Assembly: GCA_003254885.1 (NCBI GenBank)
Contig: QANT01008187.1
Coordinates: 1 to 64,000 of the forward strand
Direction: 5' to 3'
DNA from: Purshia tridentata
Taxonomy: Eukaryota > Streptophyta > Magnoliopsida > Rosales > Rosaceae
Length of the DNA stretch: 64,000 bases
Made by a program: the position numbers and the translations under genes. Under the pieces are notes generated by a model, which saw only the letters and a program-made list of their open reading frames with translations, was not told where the DNA came from and made no database searches. Below, piece by piece: positions 26,801-40,063 of the stretch. The stretch's first letter is position 1. Each line of letters begins with the position of its first letter.

Positions 26801-29800
26801 TTCCACATGGCAATCAACAGTTGGGAGAGGAAGACCACTCTGACAATCAAATCCTGGTGGCGCACGGCAGTGAACCCTGGTTGTGCCATCATAACATTCT
26901 CTCAAAGGATGACTAGCACTCTCACACTGATATCTACTTCCCAAAGAACAGTTCGTCTCATCACCACACACAGGAACATCTGGTTCAACTTGATCTTCCT
27001 CTGAGTCAGATGAATTTCCATAGTTCAAAGCTAATAGCCCAAGAGCTGAAGTACCTCTCTGCATTTCTGTATTTGAAACCACTTCATTACTATGATCTGC
27101 CACCTGAAGTTGATAATCAGCAGATTGAACAGGCACATCATATAAACCAGCAGGGTCAGTCTTTTCCATCAATCCTGTTTTAGGAGGCATTAACATATAA
27201 ACGTTCAGAAACTGGGATTTCCATTTAGACAAACTAGAACCATTTTATAAAGAAAGCTTTGCCAAATAAGTGAAAGAATGATATGCAGGTCAAACGTTTT
27301 AAAACTCAAACAACAAACAACAGTGATATGCATACAAAATAACAACTCTAGGGCTTATGTGCATTTTTTAAAAACAGCTCACGAGGAAAGCATAAACAAA
27401 AGGGAAAACCAGGATTACTCATATAATAATTCATGCCAATTGGGGATTTCATCTCTGAGATATCATTAACTAAGGGGAAAGCCAGGATTACTGTTAACGC
27501 ACCTAATTTTGAACAAACAGAAATGTACAGCAATTAACGGCTGAGTTGGATGTAGTTCACATGGTGCATGTATCAAGGATTTGGTGGAACAGTAGTTACA
27601 GTAATAATGATTCCTTATTAAGTCTTTGTGCACAAAGAAAATCTCAATTGGACCACAACAGAAGAATAATTTCCAGATGAAACCAACCTGTACAGGGATG
27701 ATTCTTTAAAGTAAATGGATCTGCAATTTGGAACACCTCACTAGCTAATCCAGAACCAATAACCCAATCATTGAAAAAGCTACAATCTGCTGACATCAGA
27801 TATTTGGCTGCTGGTTCTCTTGGTTGAATTATAGCAACACAAGCAAAGCTCAAAATTCCACATGTAACACAAGAAAACAGTCTCTGATCTGACAACCCCT
27901 CACCTACAACATTACTTTCTCTTTCAATGTTCATGTTCAACATCTTAGAATTCCGATCGCGTACATTGCTATTTCCACTTAATGAGGGAAGCCTGTTACT
28001 TTCACATAAAGATGAAATTTTTCCTCTCACTGAATAGAAACCTTTTACCTGCTTGATTCCCTGCTTCCTGTCTATCATGAGATCATCAGAAACTGAACTT
28101 GATGATTTCATTTCTTCCCTGAGATTGCATAAACCAAGGGGAAAGCCAGGGTTTACTCTTAACTGTGACCCAACACGTAATTTTGAACAAACAGAAATGT
28201 CTGAAGAACTCTGCGGTAGAAGTACAATTGAAGACCCTTTTCCAAGAATATGAAGCAGGTCATTGTTCTGAATGACATTCTGCACAAATAGCTCTTTAAC
28301 AACTGTTTCTCCTTCACCCTTTTTCTTATTTTTCAGTCGAGAACTCCGTGGTTCAGCACTAATGTGCACAGGCATTCTGCAGGGAGAGCATAAGAAAATT
28401 CAGGGCATCTCATTTAACAACTCTAGAATTTACCGAACAGATTTTGTGGACTTTCTATCCTTTAACATTTTGGAGAACTTTGCATATATTTAGAATTAGC
28501 AATTGATGCTATTTCCTGGAATTTTCCAATCGGTGTCTTCAAACTCAATAAATAGTCAACCATCGTATGTGTGTGTTAATTGTATAGTTATGTGATTAGG
28601 CAGAAGGGAAGTTACATAAGCTTGCGAACAAACCTTGAACATAATGCTAGAGCAAGATCATAAAGTAACTGAAAATGAGACACCATAGGAGGATAATTGA
28701 TTGAAGCTCGCCGAATAGCAGCATCTTTAGCAACCCTCAACCACTCAGGAGTTGCTATGTTCGCTGCCTCCCCACAATTAAATCCTACATTCAAAATTCA
28801 AATAAAAGAAATAGTTATTTTCATTTAAATAAAAACAAAGACAACAATGATGATAACAAACATATAAACAATTGATCTCTCACCATGACTGAATCCAGTG
28901 TGATAGGCTCTTGGGAAAGTCACAACATATTCTCCAGCATTTTGCACTAGCCTGGTTTAAGGCAATCAAAGGTGTAAGAAATACATGATGCATTGACACC
29001 ACCACTCAGGATATTCCAGAGAATGCTACAAGAAACTTTTAGGGGAAAAAATTTTCCTCTTTGTGGATCAAAGAGAAAAGGTAATGTGATCTGTCATGGA
29101 TCAAGAAGGTTGATGTTGATTCTTCTTTTAAAAACAAGGTCAAAACTTAGCCAATAGCATCACTAATTCTGAAGGCAATCAAACTTGAGGAACTTAAAAA
29201 GAAACAATGGGGCATTCAGAAGTAGACAAAACAGCGACCAAGGAATTACCTGCAGCATGGAATCCCTGAACTAATAAACACTTCAGGTGACATCACAGTG
29301 GTCTTCTCACCAAGAGTCGCAAAAGTAACTATTGAAGACAAATGCTAATGAAGGTTAGTTTTTCAAAAAGTACACAGAAACAAAATTCAAGTATCAAGCC
29401 TTTAAACTCTAAAATGACCAAGTCACACCATCACATAGCAACTTTTACCATTATAAAGGAAAGGAACTAAAAACCAAATACCACAAATTAGTCCACTCAG
29501 AACTTAAGGCCTCTGTAAACTTCCAGTTTTAGCATAAATAATTCTCAAAATCATGCCTCCAAAACCTCAAAATAAATTCTGCAAATCCCTCTAAACTTTT
29601 TAACAATCCATAACTTAGACACTGGGGCTTAGCTTACAGTGCTAGCTGGCACATAAAAGTACCAAGCCTCACCAAGAATCCACTCTCTGTCACCGAAACC
29701 TTAGGAGTTTCAATCATCCAGCCTAACAAGTAATTCTTCCCAATCTTACTTCCTAACACAAGACAACTTCATTCAACAATGTCCTATAGAACTTAAATCT

Positions 29801-30836
29801 GGAACGGACAAAGTTTTTACAGTGAACTGTACTTCACATAGATGAATAACATCACATAAACAGTGGAATGCACATTTCCAACAAAGTTCAAAGAAAGCAG
29901 AGTACAGAGGATGCACAAGTTTCAGTCCTATAAAATCAACATTGCTCTGAACTCACCAAGAGGATTGATCTCTTCTCCATAACCTTGAACCCTGACCACC
30001 TCCTCGAACGCAACCGCCGCTTCCCTCGGCACTCCATACCACGTCTTCCCTGCCCCCATATGCAAATAATTCAAGCTATGCAAGTCATGGTCCTCCACAT
30101 GCCAAGCAAACCAGCTGAACATCATAGCTACGTAAACCATGGGCGATGTGACCCCCGGAATCTCCTCCTTCATGAACCTCAACAAAGAACCTTTTGACCT
30201 CGAGACCGCCCTCATATTCCACGCAGTCTCACCAAGGGTCACACCCTCCCCTGCCTCCTTACCACCACTATTAGACTTCTTGGCACTCACCGGCACGAAA
30301 GCCGAGCCGGGCATGTCGTTCGCGTACTCCACCGAGAAGGGTTTGTCCACAGTCGCTCTCCAATAAAGGGTTTCGATTTCCAGAGCCGAAAGCCCTCCTT
30401 TCTTAGTACATTTCCTCAAGTAGCTCTTCTCGAAACTTTTTGCTTTCGCTTCGAATTGCTGAAAAGTGTAGTGCTCGCCGCTCTGCCACACGGGTCTCTG
30501 CACGGGTCGGGGTTTCCGGGGGCAGAACCCGATCTGCTGCTGTCGGGTAGTGAATGTGGGCTGTGATTTCGCGCATGTCGACCCGGAAGGCCCGGCCCGG
30601 GCAGCCAGAGACCGGTTCAGGTTAGCAATTGCTGTCTTCTTCGGAGAAGGCGGCACCGGAGGCACGATTTTGCAGATTCCGTACTTGGAAGCCTCCTGCT
30701 CGATCTTGAAAATGTAAGCAATCGGATCTTGGAACTCTGCCCAAGTTGGGTGGTACTCTGGAGCTAAAGGTAGGGTTTTGAGCCAGGGAGGGACCTCCTG
30801 GTTTGGCTCTGCAGCTAAACCTGAAGAAGCTGCCAT
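23849..30836 (-). CDS. REF6: REF6-like JmjC histone H3K27 demethylase with four C2H2 fingers
   Basis: Seven exons (minus): 30836-29957, 29328-29250, 28951-28884, 28784-28634, 28376-27688, 27174-26461, 25761-23849; 4494 nt, 1497 residues. JmjN lies at about residues 22-62. The JmjC domain follows, with the Fe(II) ligands H246 and E248 in WFAWHVEDHD and the third His at about 337 in PRAYHTGFSHG. Next comes a CxxC region (SCVTCGILSF). Four C-terminal C2H2 fingers are intact, from CDIEGCTMSF to FSRHKRKTGH. In Arabidopsis REF6 removes H3K27me2/3 at CTCTGYTY sites in the nucleus and promotes flowering. The protein is about 140 residues longer than Arabidopsis REF6 (1360, from memory), partly from a repeat array in the last exon. 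I chose the MAASSG start, where family members begin; an in-frame ATG at 30905 with no stop between would add 23 residues. Confidence 0.96.
24430..25165 (-). repeat. Coding repeat array in the REF6-like last exon
   Basis: Between the conserved middle region and the zinc fingers are about six 30-residue units. Their consensus is roughly AKxIERDDxVSDxSxDDSHQ followed by a QxxRRxxKSKQ block (about 24560-25165). A second array of 9-10-residue units of the type KQETPRxxKQGT follows (about 24430-24560). Units diverge mostly by substitution while acidic, SHQQ and basic positions persist. This looks like a disordered linker grown by tandem duplication. Confidence 0.85.
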
Positions 30837-31140
30837 ATTAAGAACTGCAGAGAACAACAATTTTGGGTATTTTTGAGATTTGTAATTTGATGATTTCTCA
30901 TTCAAAACCCATTTTGTGCAGAAACAGAGAGAAGAAGAAGCTCTTTAGATTCTTCTATGCTTCATTTTCTTCTATGGTCTTTTTTGTTTTGGGGGTTTTT
31001 GATATTTCCTCTGTTTTCTTTAATATGCTACAGAGGAGAGAAAGAGGAGGAAAATAGTAAAAATTGGGAGCAGGGGAGGAAGAGGCAAGAGTGAGCTACT
31101 GAGTGACTGAGCGGCTTAAGAGCTGAGGTAGACATGTGAG
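30837..31140 (-). promoter_or_regulatory. REF6-like 5' UTR and promoter-proximal region
   Basis: Sequence immediately upstream of the REF6-like start. Read on the minus strand it has CT-rich leader-like stretches. It contains the upstream in-frame ATG at 30903-30905. I could not identify a firm TATA box or transcription start. Confidence 0.4.
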
Positions 31141-33189
31141 TGGGGTTTTATTCTGGGTTTGCGTCCACTTTTGAAATGCCATTGTTTTCTCAATTATATT
31201 ACTGTTATGCCATTTTCTATTTTCTTTTTGCCATCCCTATTTTTTGGATAACGTGAAATTGTGAATTTATTTTTTGATACCAAGAAAACAACCAACCCTT
31301 TTACGATGGTAATCTAGGGGTGGGCATGAAGGTCGAAGATCCCGAAACCATCTCATTTCACTTCATTCTGTTTTGTTTGATTTCGTCTCAAATTTTTTAT
31401 TTCAAGTCTCGTCTCAGTTCCGTTCTGTATCAATCTCAAATTTAATATTGGATGGTTATGTCTCGTTCAGTTTATCGTGCAACCCCTCCATCTATGGTCA
31501 AACAAGCCAATGACGACATGATACTAACACGTCACTAATGACTTTCCTCTTCTCACTTGCATCAATTGTCTTTGACCTTATGTCTCTCTTTCTCTCTATT
31601 AGGGTTGGGCAAAAATTGATTCAAACCGACCAATCCAACCAACCCAACCAAATGGGTTGGATTGGTTTGGTTTATAACACTAAAAAAATGAAGGTCGGTT
31701 TATAACCCGACCACCAATAAGTTAATTAACGAGTTGAGCTCTTAAATAACCAACCAAACAGATCTGCCTGACCTAAAAAAACATATTCTTGGTTAGTTTT
31801 AGGTTTATTATGATCTTTATTTGGCATCACATTTACGTGATATATGCATAAGGCGACGACTATTCCAACCACCTTAAGTTGCTGAATTGACCACCTTTAC
31901 TTTGTTCACCACCAACTAATTTGAATTTTTTTAGTTTTAATGAGTTAACCACCCTAATGTAACACAAATACCCCTATTTTCATAATCAATACCTTTACTC
32001 TCTAAGACTCAAACCCACCAATCAAACCTACCTCACCCCAAACATAACAGACCCATACCACCCACGCACAAAACACACCTCCTTCAGTCGTCACTAGTTT
32101 TCTGGAAACTCTTTTAATATTGCCAAGAACACTTATAAACAAGCCTTAGCCTAGGAGCAACTCAAAGAACTATCTTACCTTTTTAGCTAATTTAGAAAGG
32201 TTGAACATTTTGGCCAAAAAAAAAAAAATAAAGGTTGAACATTAATCCTCCAACTGCCTCTCTATCACTCCACCCCCATTTTGTAGAAGCAAACTTTCAC
32301 TAGCCTAAAGAAGTGAGAGAATTGCTACATTTAAAAGAAAAAAAAAAACTAAAATATTAACTAAAATAAAAGAGCATTATTAGGCTACCATTTTAAAAAT
32401 GGATAGCTAAAAATAACTTTTTAGTCATTTTACATAAAATATAGCTACAATTTTTAAGGACATTAGCCATTTAAGTGGATTTTTGACTTGAGTCTTTGAC
32501 TCTTGTAATTGAACGGGGTCGAAAGGTTACCAACAAGGTGATGACAAATCAATACATATAATATAGTTAATCAGGACCATGTGTCATGATATGATTGGGG
32601 GATGGACCGGATGGTAGGGCACATAGCACTCTATCCTATACAAGTATTTGCAAAACTGCAATCTGCATATCGTGTCAGCAGAAAAAAAAAAAAAAAAAAA
32701 ANAAAAAAAAAAAAAAAAAAAAAAAAAACCAAAAATGTCAGTTATGTTATGTGAGTTAATTGCTGTGATCTGACCGAAAAATAAAAAGAGTTTAAAGGTT
32801 ATGATCTAATCTAACCACCATCAAGAAATAACCGTCACGTTTTGACGTGGCTGAAATACGCTGCGGTATTCCGGCACACATCTTTACGTTGACTCTTAAA
32901 AACTATCAAAACAAGTCAAACTGTTTGGAAATACATGATTTGTGACCATAGTCAATTGTGTTGATGTTTATTCTGATTAAAGGCTTTATAGGAATGGCAA
33001 CTGGTGGGTCATGCCAGATTTGATTTTTAGCTACAATTATATTTACTGAAAATTCTATAATATAATTAAAGTGTAATATATTTAAGCTATATAGTATCGG
33101 CCCAAAATTAAAAGTTTCTTTGAACTTGTGCATTTGTCAAAAGATTGATTTCTTTACACACAAGAAACTCTTTACATGAGTTAAGTTTA
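31141..33189. other. Gene-free, repeat-rich intergenic DNA
   Basis: No credible coding sequence. It contains low-complexity tracts of AACCAACCC with a partner inverted copy around 31628-31670, several poly-A runs, and a poly-A tract at about 32681-32728 with an N at 32702. It probably consists of old transposon remnants, none recognisable to family. Confidence 0.5.
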
Positions 33190-34265
33190 ATTAATGTAGA
33201 GAATTTCTATTTATACCCAACAATCTTCTTTTGTTACCCAATTTCTTAATTTACCCAACACTTACCTTTTTCAAATCAGTTTTTTATTATTTTACCCAAT
33301 CTCAATTACCACATTACCCTTATTAATAAATACCCAACTCATTATTTTAATTTTCTCTCCTTACACACAATTTTACATACATTCCCAATAATAATAAATT
33401 TCTCTCCCAACCAATATTTACACTACACTCATACCCAACAAGCCAACACCATACCTAATAGTTGCCATATTTCCCTCACCACCACTGAATAGAACACCCA
33501 ATCTCAGTCCTTAAGCTTTTTATTTGTTATTTTGGACAAATTAAACGTATTTTATGATGAGTTTGTTGTTTTTATATGAATTTTATTCATTGGTTTGAGT
33601 TTTTGGTGGATTTTTGAGTTGGATTCATTTATGCTGTCGGAGGCTATTTGGCTCTGGCCTGTCGAGTTCGTCGCAAATCTTCGGTTGACATCAATTAGAC
33701 ATTTCTCATTTGTTCAGCCGGCTCTAACCAAACATTTTTCATTTGTTCGGTCGACTCCAACCGAACATGTCTCATTTGTTCGGTCGGCTCCAACCGAACA
33801 TTTCTCATTTGTTTGGTCGGCTCCAACCAAACATTGTAGTCGTGTTTGGTTCTGGTTCGCTGAACACGTTCCAAACCAAAAATTCCTAAAACGTCTAAAA
33901 CATGGAAAAATGCAAAAAATTACACAAAATGCATGGATACATCATTTGGAGGCTCATAGGATACAATTTCATCATTCTTCTATCTAAAAACCCTTGTTTT
34001 GATATTAGGGTTTAATATAATGTTAGTGAAAGTGTGAGAGAGAGTGTGAGTGAGTGTGAGGATGAGTGAGGATAGTTAGGTTAGGGTTGGTAAAGGAGTT
34101 GGGCATTAGGTGTTGGGTATGAAAAGAAAATTTAATTTTTTAAAAATTATAATTTGTCTTTATTGGTAATTTTACTAAGGGATAAAATAGTCCATTCAAG
34201 TTTAAAATATATGTTGAGTATCAAAAGAAAATTGTTAGATATAGCTAAAATTTCCCATTAATGTA
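33190..34265. mobile_element. Mutator-like non-autonomous element with 9-bp target duplication
   Basis: The 9-bp sequence ATTAATGTA occurs at 33190-33198 and again at 34257-34265. Between them (33199-34256, 1058 bp) the ends are diverged terminal inverted repeats: left GAGAATTTCTATTTATACCC and, reversed, right GGGAAATTTTAGCTATATCT, with about 32 matches in the first 42 bp by eye. Further subterminal ACCCAA-rich sequences occur at both ends in opposite orientation. A 9-bp duplication with inverted ends is the signature of Mutator-like elements. The interior has no transposase; a 130-codon open frame at 33595-33987 is mostly repeat. Confidence 0.8.
33697..33832. repeat. Four 33-bp tandem repeats with internal dyads
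   Basis: Four 33-bp units of the form ACATTTCTCATTTGTTCGGT followed by CGGCTCCAACCGA. Each unit contains the dyad TTCGGT...ACCGAA, which can form a small stem. The unit length is a multiple of three, so an open frame runs through (HFSFVRSAPTE-type repeats). It lies inside the Mutator-like element. Confidence 0.85.
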
Positions 34266-35422
34266 TGTATGACCAAGGAAACCAAACAGTACCATTAAGC
34301 CCGTAATAAGCCATTTTATAATTGTAGTTAATTATCTATTTGATAACCAAAATACAATTATCTATTTGATAATACAACAAAGCAGATTTTGTAATAATTA
34401 GATTCCATTACGACCACCCTTTACCAATCATAGCAATATTCCCTCTCTTTTCCCTCATATCCCGCTGCCCCTGCGATTGCAATTGGCCCCACAAAAAACT
34501 AACATGTAAATAAATAACATGTTGCTCATCACAGGTGGCAAAGGATTGAAAAGACAATGCCATAAACATAAATACAAATCTTCTTAAGCTTTTAAATTCA
34601 CTCCACCAAAATGTATATATACATTTTTTTTTCTAATAAGTTCGAAAGTGACATTAAGATAGTCAAAAAGTGATAGATTTTAGATTCAAATCAATTTTGA
34701 TTTTACCAATTGCATTCATAGAAATCTGATTAGTGGATTCATAATAATTTTTAGGTGTAAGAAACAATATTACGAATGGATACTGATATCAGCTGAGCAA
34801 TACCATATAAAAGCAAACCTTAAATGTAGGCAAGATTTGTAGATTTGAAAGGAAGATAAACCAATATATGGCTGCAAAATCCCTGATCTTTCTCTTCCCC
34901 TCTCCCTCCTGTTGGGACTAATTGCTCAAAAACCTTGTGCAGCGCATTAATCAGAAGTAAGAATTGGTACCCATTTTCATGATATAAAGAAGTAAAGAAG
35001 TAAGTCATCCAGACTCCTTTCTAGTAATTCATTGGGACTTTGCACGAGTGAGTTTGAAGATACTCTAGAAAATGGCTCAGTATGGCCAGAGGAGCAGAGA
35101 CAGATGAGCTGGTCCATCAAATGTTATCAGTTATAGACCCTTTTGTTCTCTATGATGCTATCTCATTTCCTTACTGCTAAATTAGATTTCCACTTTTCAC
35201 CTATTGGGTGTCACTTTCCAATGCTTAGGGCATAGGGAATAGAGAAGCATAAGCAGACCAAAGTCCAGCGCAACTTGGACAAACAAATAATAATAGGTGT
35301 TGCTAAAATATTAGATAAGCATTAAGAAAAACTAACTTACATGGTATCCATATTGTACACACAGTAAATTTTCTCTAAAACATGGCAGTGGCATTGTAGC
35401 AAATGGATACAATTTATGCAGA
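34266..35422. other. Intergenic between the Mutator-like element and the AP endonuclease 3' end
   Basis: AT-rich; no gene recognised. The part right of about 35000 is likely 3' UTR of the minus-strand AP endonuclease gene. Confidence 0.4.
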
Positions 35423-38400
35423 TCATTCACTTTCTTTAGAATCGGGGCCTGCTTCCGAAAGCACGAGGGAGACTGGACAGTGATCGCTTCCATAGAATCC
35501 TACAGAGTTTAGAATCAATGTTGGTTATTTATATACTGGCAGCTACAAGCCTACAAAACAGGAAAAAGTGACATGGAATGCAAAATATTATTTCATTCTA
35601 TCTTTTGAAGTCACAACTCCATAGTTTGAAATGGAATTGCCAGAACATTTGATAGTAAAATCACAGAGCAACATGTGTCAACCATTAGAAGAAAATTGAT
35701 GCCTTCAGAGTTCATACAATGCTATGATCTCCACTAGCTAGCAATTAGGGATGATATCATTAGCAAATTAAGTGGAAATGAGAGCCTCTTTCAGATTTTA
35801 AACTACATCTATGTAATTCTCACTAAAAAACAAACTATATTTACCTACAGGCTCCAAGTATTACAAGGAAATGCATGGCCAACATAAGTAATATTCAAAA
35901 TGTAATAAGACACCTTGTAATTCAATCCCTTGCCCATGCATCTCACATGCAACAATCCTGTCTTTGAGTTTCTCTGCAACTACGAAATAGTCTATTCTCA
36001 TCCTTTTGCCTCGATACCTGCCAGAAAGCCATCAGTACTTTTATCAGGTGGTGCACTGTATACCAATACATGATTATTCAACTACTCTACTGTATACATC
36101 TAAATTTTTTGCTAATTCAAATAGCATGACAAAGATGTACACACACTGCAATGGGTCAGATGAAATGAAAATTATTTCAACATCAACTTCCTTTGCAAAT
36201 TGATCATATAATACCAAGTTCTTACTTTCCAATTGGGTGTCCAGACCAAGAGAAGCCACGCTCCATGTCTTTCTCCTTGTGTAAGAACCGATATGCATCT
36301 ATTAGCTTTCCCCTGTAGAAAAGCAGTTAAGTTCAATGTTCAAAACTTCATGAAGAAAACAACATATAATCAGACAGAAAACTCATCTCTCAAAATTATT
36401 TGTTATGAAAGTAAACAATACAACTCCTAAGTAAATAATTTTAAACTTAGAAATTGCATATGCAAATTATTTTTCAAGACGAGTAAATAATTCCTCTTAA
36501 TAAATGATATTATTTCAAATTCAATTCTGGTGATATCTTTTCCTTCTCCAATCCCTCCCTTTCTCCCTCTATATGCGCAGATACACACATGAGCGCATGC
36601 AGGCACACAACGTAAGATAGAAAGTAACAACTAAAGAAATAGGAGAACAAGTTAGTTGATGACAAACAAACCCAATTTCTTATGGGATACAAGGACAATA
36701 AGCAATAACACTTTTTATACAAGTTGGCATCAATCACTTTTCTGACAGACCTCAGTTTCTTGGGGAAAAAGAGAAACAAATATCAATAATTTATGGGTTA
36801 TCCTTTCAACATACTAATTGCCAAGAAAACCATTGAAGCAAAGTTTTCAAGTGGAATCACGCACTCTTTCAATATGTTACCAAAACGCTTCCTCTCAGAC
36901 AAGGTAAATCCAGGCTGCCCACAATCCTGCATAATCAAGAAAACAAATCATCTTCTTAGTATTTAGAAAATATACCACACATTTAGGGCACATTTGCAGT
37001 TGAAATAATTTAATAACCCCACAATCCTGTATCCTTTCATTATACTAATTGTCTAATAGACTACTACTAAAACTTGGTACACAATTTCATAAAATGAAAC
37101 ATGGACAGCATTGAATATGGCGATCATCAATATTTATGACAGACAGTAATTCTTCATAAAGAAGTAATTCATTCCCTCAGCAATTACATGGCTTCAGTTC
37201 TTGTACCAAGTTCAAAATTTCCTCAAAGGTATGAAAACATATGATGGATTGGAGCCTCCAAATTCTATGTAAATAGGAATGGAGCGTTCAAATCCATGAG
37301 ACCACCAAATGCTTCCTGGCAAGAGAAATGTATAGGCATCCAAAAGAGTGGTCCCTAGCTTTTTAGGTAACATATGGCTAGTTAACAAGAACAAAGTACT
37401 AATTAATATGGATATGGTAACTGTAATTATGCTCTAAGAGGATTCAGTATCAAATATAGCACCTCCTTATTTGGGGGAGCATAACCATTAAGCTTTGCTG
37501 CACTGAAAAAATCTGGATGACTCACATCAATATCTTCATGGCTGCAAACAAATTTAGATTAATACAGAACAATATAAGTTCCTCTATAAGAAAATTCAGA
37601 CATTCAATGAGGGTGCATAAATGACCCGACCATAACTTAGATCCTATTACATAAATGATTCATGATAAGTCTAGAACAATTTTCAATACATTATTCAAAT
37701 TACATAACTGTCAAAACTTTTTAATTTGAATTGTCACCAGGTATTAAATATATTATTTTGAAGCTAGTGGTTAGAACAAACCTTCATTCAGAAATTTTTA
37801 TCAAGGCAAGTTAATAAACAGAAATTTGAGAAGAGCTTGAATAGTAGAACACAGAAAGGAAATAAGAGGATAGAACATCCACAGAAAACACTTACCTAAC
37901 ATTCAGATCACCACACCATATGAGAGGCTTATCAGAACATTGTGAAACGAACTCCAAAATCCTCTTGTCCCACTTTCTTCTCCTTAGGAATGAGTTTTCT
38001 TCCTCCTTCCAACCATTGTTTGGCGCATATGTATTCAACAAATGAAATGTCTCAAATTCAGCTAAGATGACCCGGCCATCTGGTTCATGATTTGAAGCTA
38101 ACAACAAAGAAAACTGTATTAACGGACTGTTTTTCAATGTGCAAGTGAATAGAGCAAGTACTAGGGGATAGATATCCAAGCATAAAGATGATTTCCCAGT
38201 ACATGGATGGGCCAAAATACATCCATGCATGCATTCCATCTTCTCAGTTGAAAAATATTGTTGTCCAAGAAAGTTTAAATGAATTTTATACAATTTCTAT
38301 AAGCATATAGTTCATTGTTCTTTACATAAATACGCAGTCAAACAAGTGAACGAAACTATGAAAAACTTATAGCAAAGATGCTCACAACTTGAAAATAGCG

Positions 38401-40063
38401 CAGTCAGATTCAATATAAACTTTCAATGGGTGCCTGCTAGTAACAAAAGCAGATTATTAACCAGCAAACCTTTTCTGTCAAGATTGAAATATACTTTTTG
38501 TGGTTGGAAACACTTCTTAACAAACAATGCAGTTCCTGCATACTTTGAATCTGAAAGGGACCACCAAACACGATAATTTCCAAAGGGTGGACTTGATAGG
38601 GCACGCATCATTATCTGCATAATTTGAATAAGGAAAAAGAAAACCAACATATACATTAGTATTAATCATAGTTTTGAGCCTCTTTGCATAACAATAACCA
38701 AACTTACAAGTGGAAAACTTAAACATGTGAAGAACATGGAATGAAGGGATGGTGATTCAACTCAATTAATGAAGCTTAGTAGTATGAGAACCTCTTATTA
38801 GTATGCTACCCTATGAAAACCAACTATTCTCAAGAGAACAAACTCCTTGGCGTAGAACTTCCATGAATAGAATATAAAACACACTTAAACTAATCAGCAA
38901 CTCAAAGCTATCTAGAGTACTAATTGGGTAAAGTATTAAGTTTTTGTGGTGTCATCATATAAAGTTATATGCTTTGAGCATTACAATGATCAAGACAGGA
39001 ATGGTACAGTTCAACAGGCACAGTGGCAAACTCCCACCCAAAGAACTTCATTCATAAAAGTATTACAAGTGTATACCTGCTTTTCTTCACGTGATGAGTT
39101 ATTGTCATCTTTCAACTCTCCTGGGTTTTTAGGTGCACCCTTTGAACCAGCAGCCGGCATCCTTACTTCCTAATATTAATTTGCAGTTAGAAGGTTCTTG
39201 CACATACAATTTCCAAGGTTATTGCTTTTAGAATCAATATTTAGCAAAGAAAAGAATATGAACGAAAAAACAAATTAAAGTAAAGAAGTCCACTAACATG
39301 CTTGAGTTTGACTCAGAAATTAGATCACGATAAATACAAAATATACATCTAGGAATACATATAATTTGGTGTACAAAATATAAACTAAAAACATCAATCT
39401 TCCTTTCCACCTTATTCCTCCTTCAATGAAGTGTATCAAAATGACATAATAAAGTACACAAACCAACTTATTAAAATCTGATTAACTAAAAATAAAGAGA
39501 AGGACTTAAACCTTTAAAATTAAAAGAAAAACAAATTACCAACTGTGACCTTTACTGCTACAAGTTCATCAAATTCACAAAAGCCTACTGTGACATTTAC
39601 TGCTACAAGTTCATCAAATTCACAAAAGCCTAGCTACAAAACTTCCCCTACAGCCCAAAACATAAAAAAGCCACGTCCTTTAACACATGAACCAACGTTC
39701 GCAGACCCAAACATCAAGTACCCATATTTCGTTACACCAAAATAAACGAAACACCATACCCCATTTGCCATCACACACATCCATCAATGCCTCTCAAATC
39801 CCTAAACGAAAGCAAGCCAAATTTTAAAGTGGGTGGCTCACCTGTATTGCAATGACATCGGGGTCAAAGCTGGTGATGAACTTAGTGAACTCAGGCCAGT
39901 TGTTCTTAACCCGAAGAAGAAAGCTGTTGGCATTCCACGTTACAAACTTGAGTGGCTCTTTCTTGGTGTCCTCCCCCGATATTTCTCCATTTTCTGGAGA
40001 TGATGAAAGAGCCGGTTTCTTGGCAGACCCATCTTTCTCAACCGGTTGAAAGAACCGTTTCAT
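35423..40063 (-). CDS. APE1L: AP endonuclease, ExoIII family (APE1L-like)
   Basis: Nine exons (minus): 40063-39842, 39169-39077, 38614-38470, 38097-37896, 37541-37463, 36926-36865, 36312-36226, 36017-35914, 35499-35423; 1071 nt, 356 residues. It is an exonuclease-endonuclease-phosphatase fold enzyme that cleaves DNA at abasic sites in base-excision repair. Motifs visible in order: LKFVTWNANSFLLR (metal site Asn), IAIQEVRMP (catalytic Glu), LLNTYAPNNG (Tyr), IWCGDLNVSHEDIDV (Asp/Asn pair), GFSWSG, RMRIDYFIV (Asp) and FYGSDHCPVSLVL (catalytic Asp-His). The N-terminal MKRFFQPV resembles a PCNA-interacting (PIP-type) peptide, QxxhxxFF-like only in part; that role is inference. It shares a 960-bp divergent upstream region with the HAD phosphatase. 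Order next to REF6 agrees with At3g48425 (APE1L) of Arabidopsis, from memory. Confidence 0.94.

Noticed and set aside
33697-33832. Regular repeat array that could suggest CRISPR
   Set aside because: Units are directly abutting without unique spacers, and the genome is a plant; it is a minisatellite.
33595-33987. 130-codon open frame with HFSFVRSAPTE repeats
   Set aside because: The frame is produced by in-phase 33-bp tandem repeats inside a transposon; no known domain and no splice or start context.
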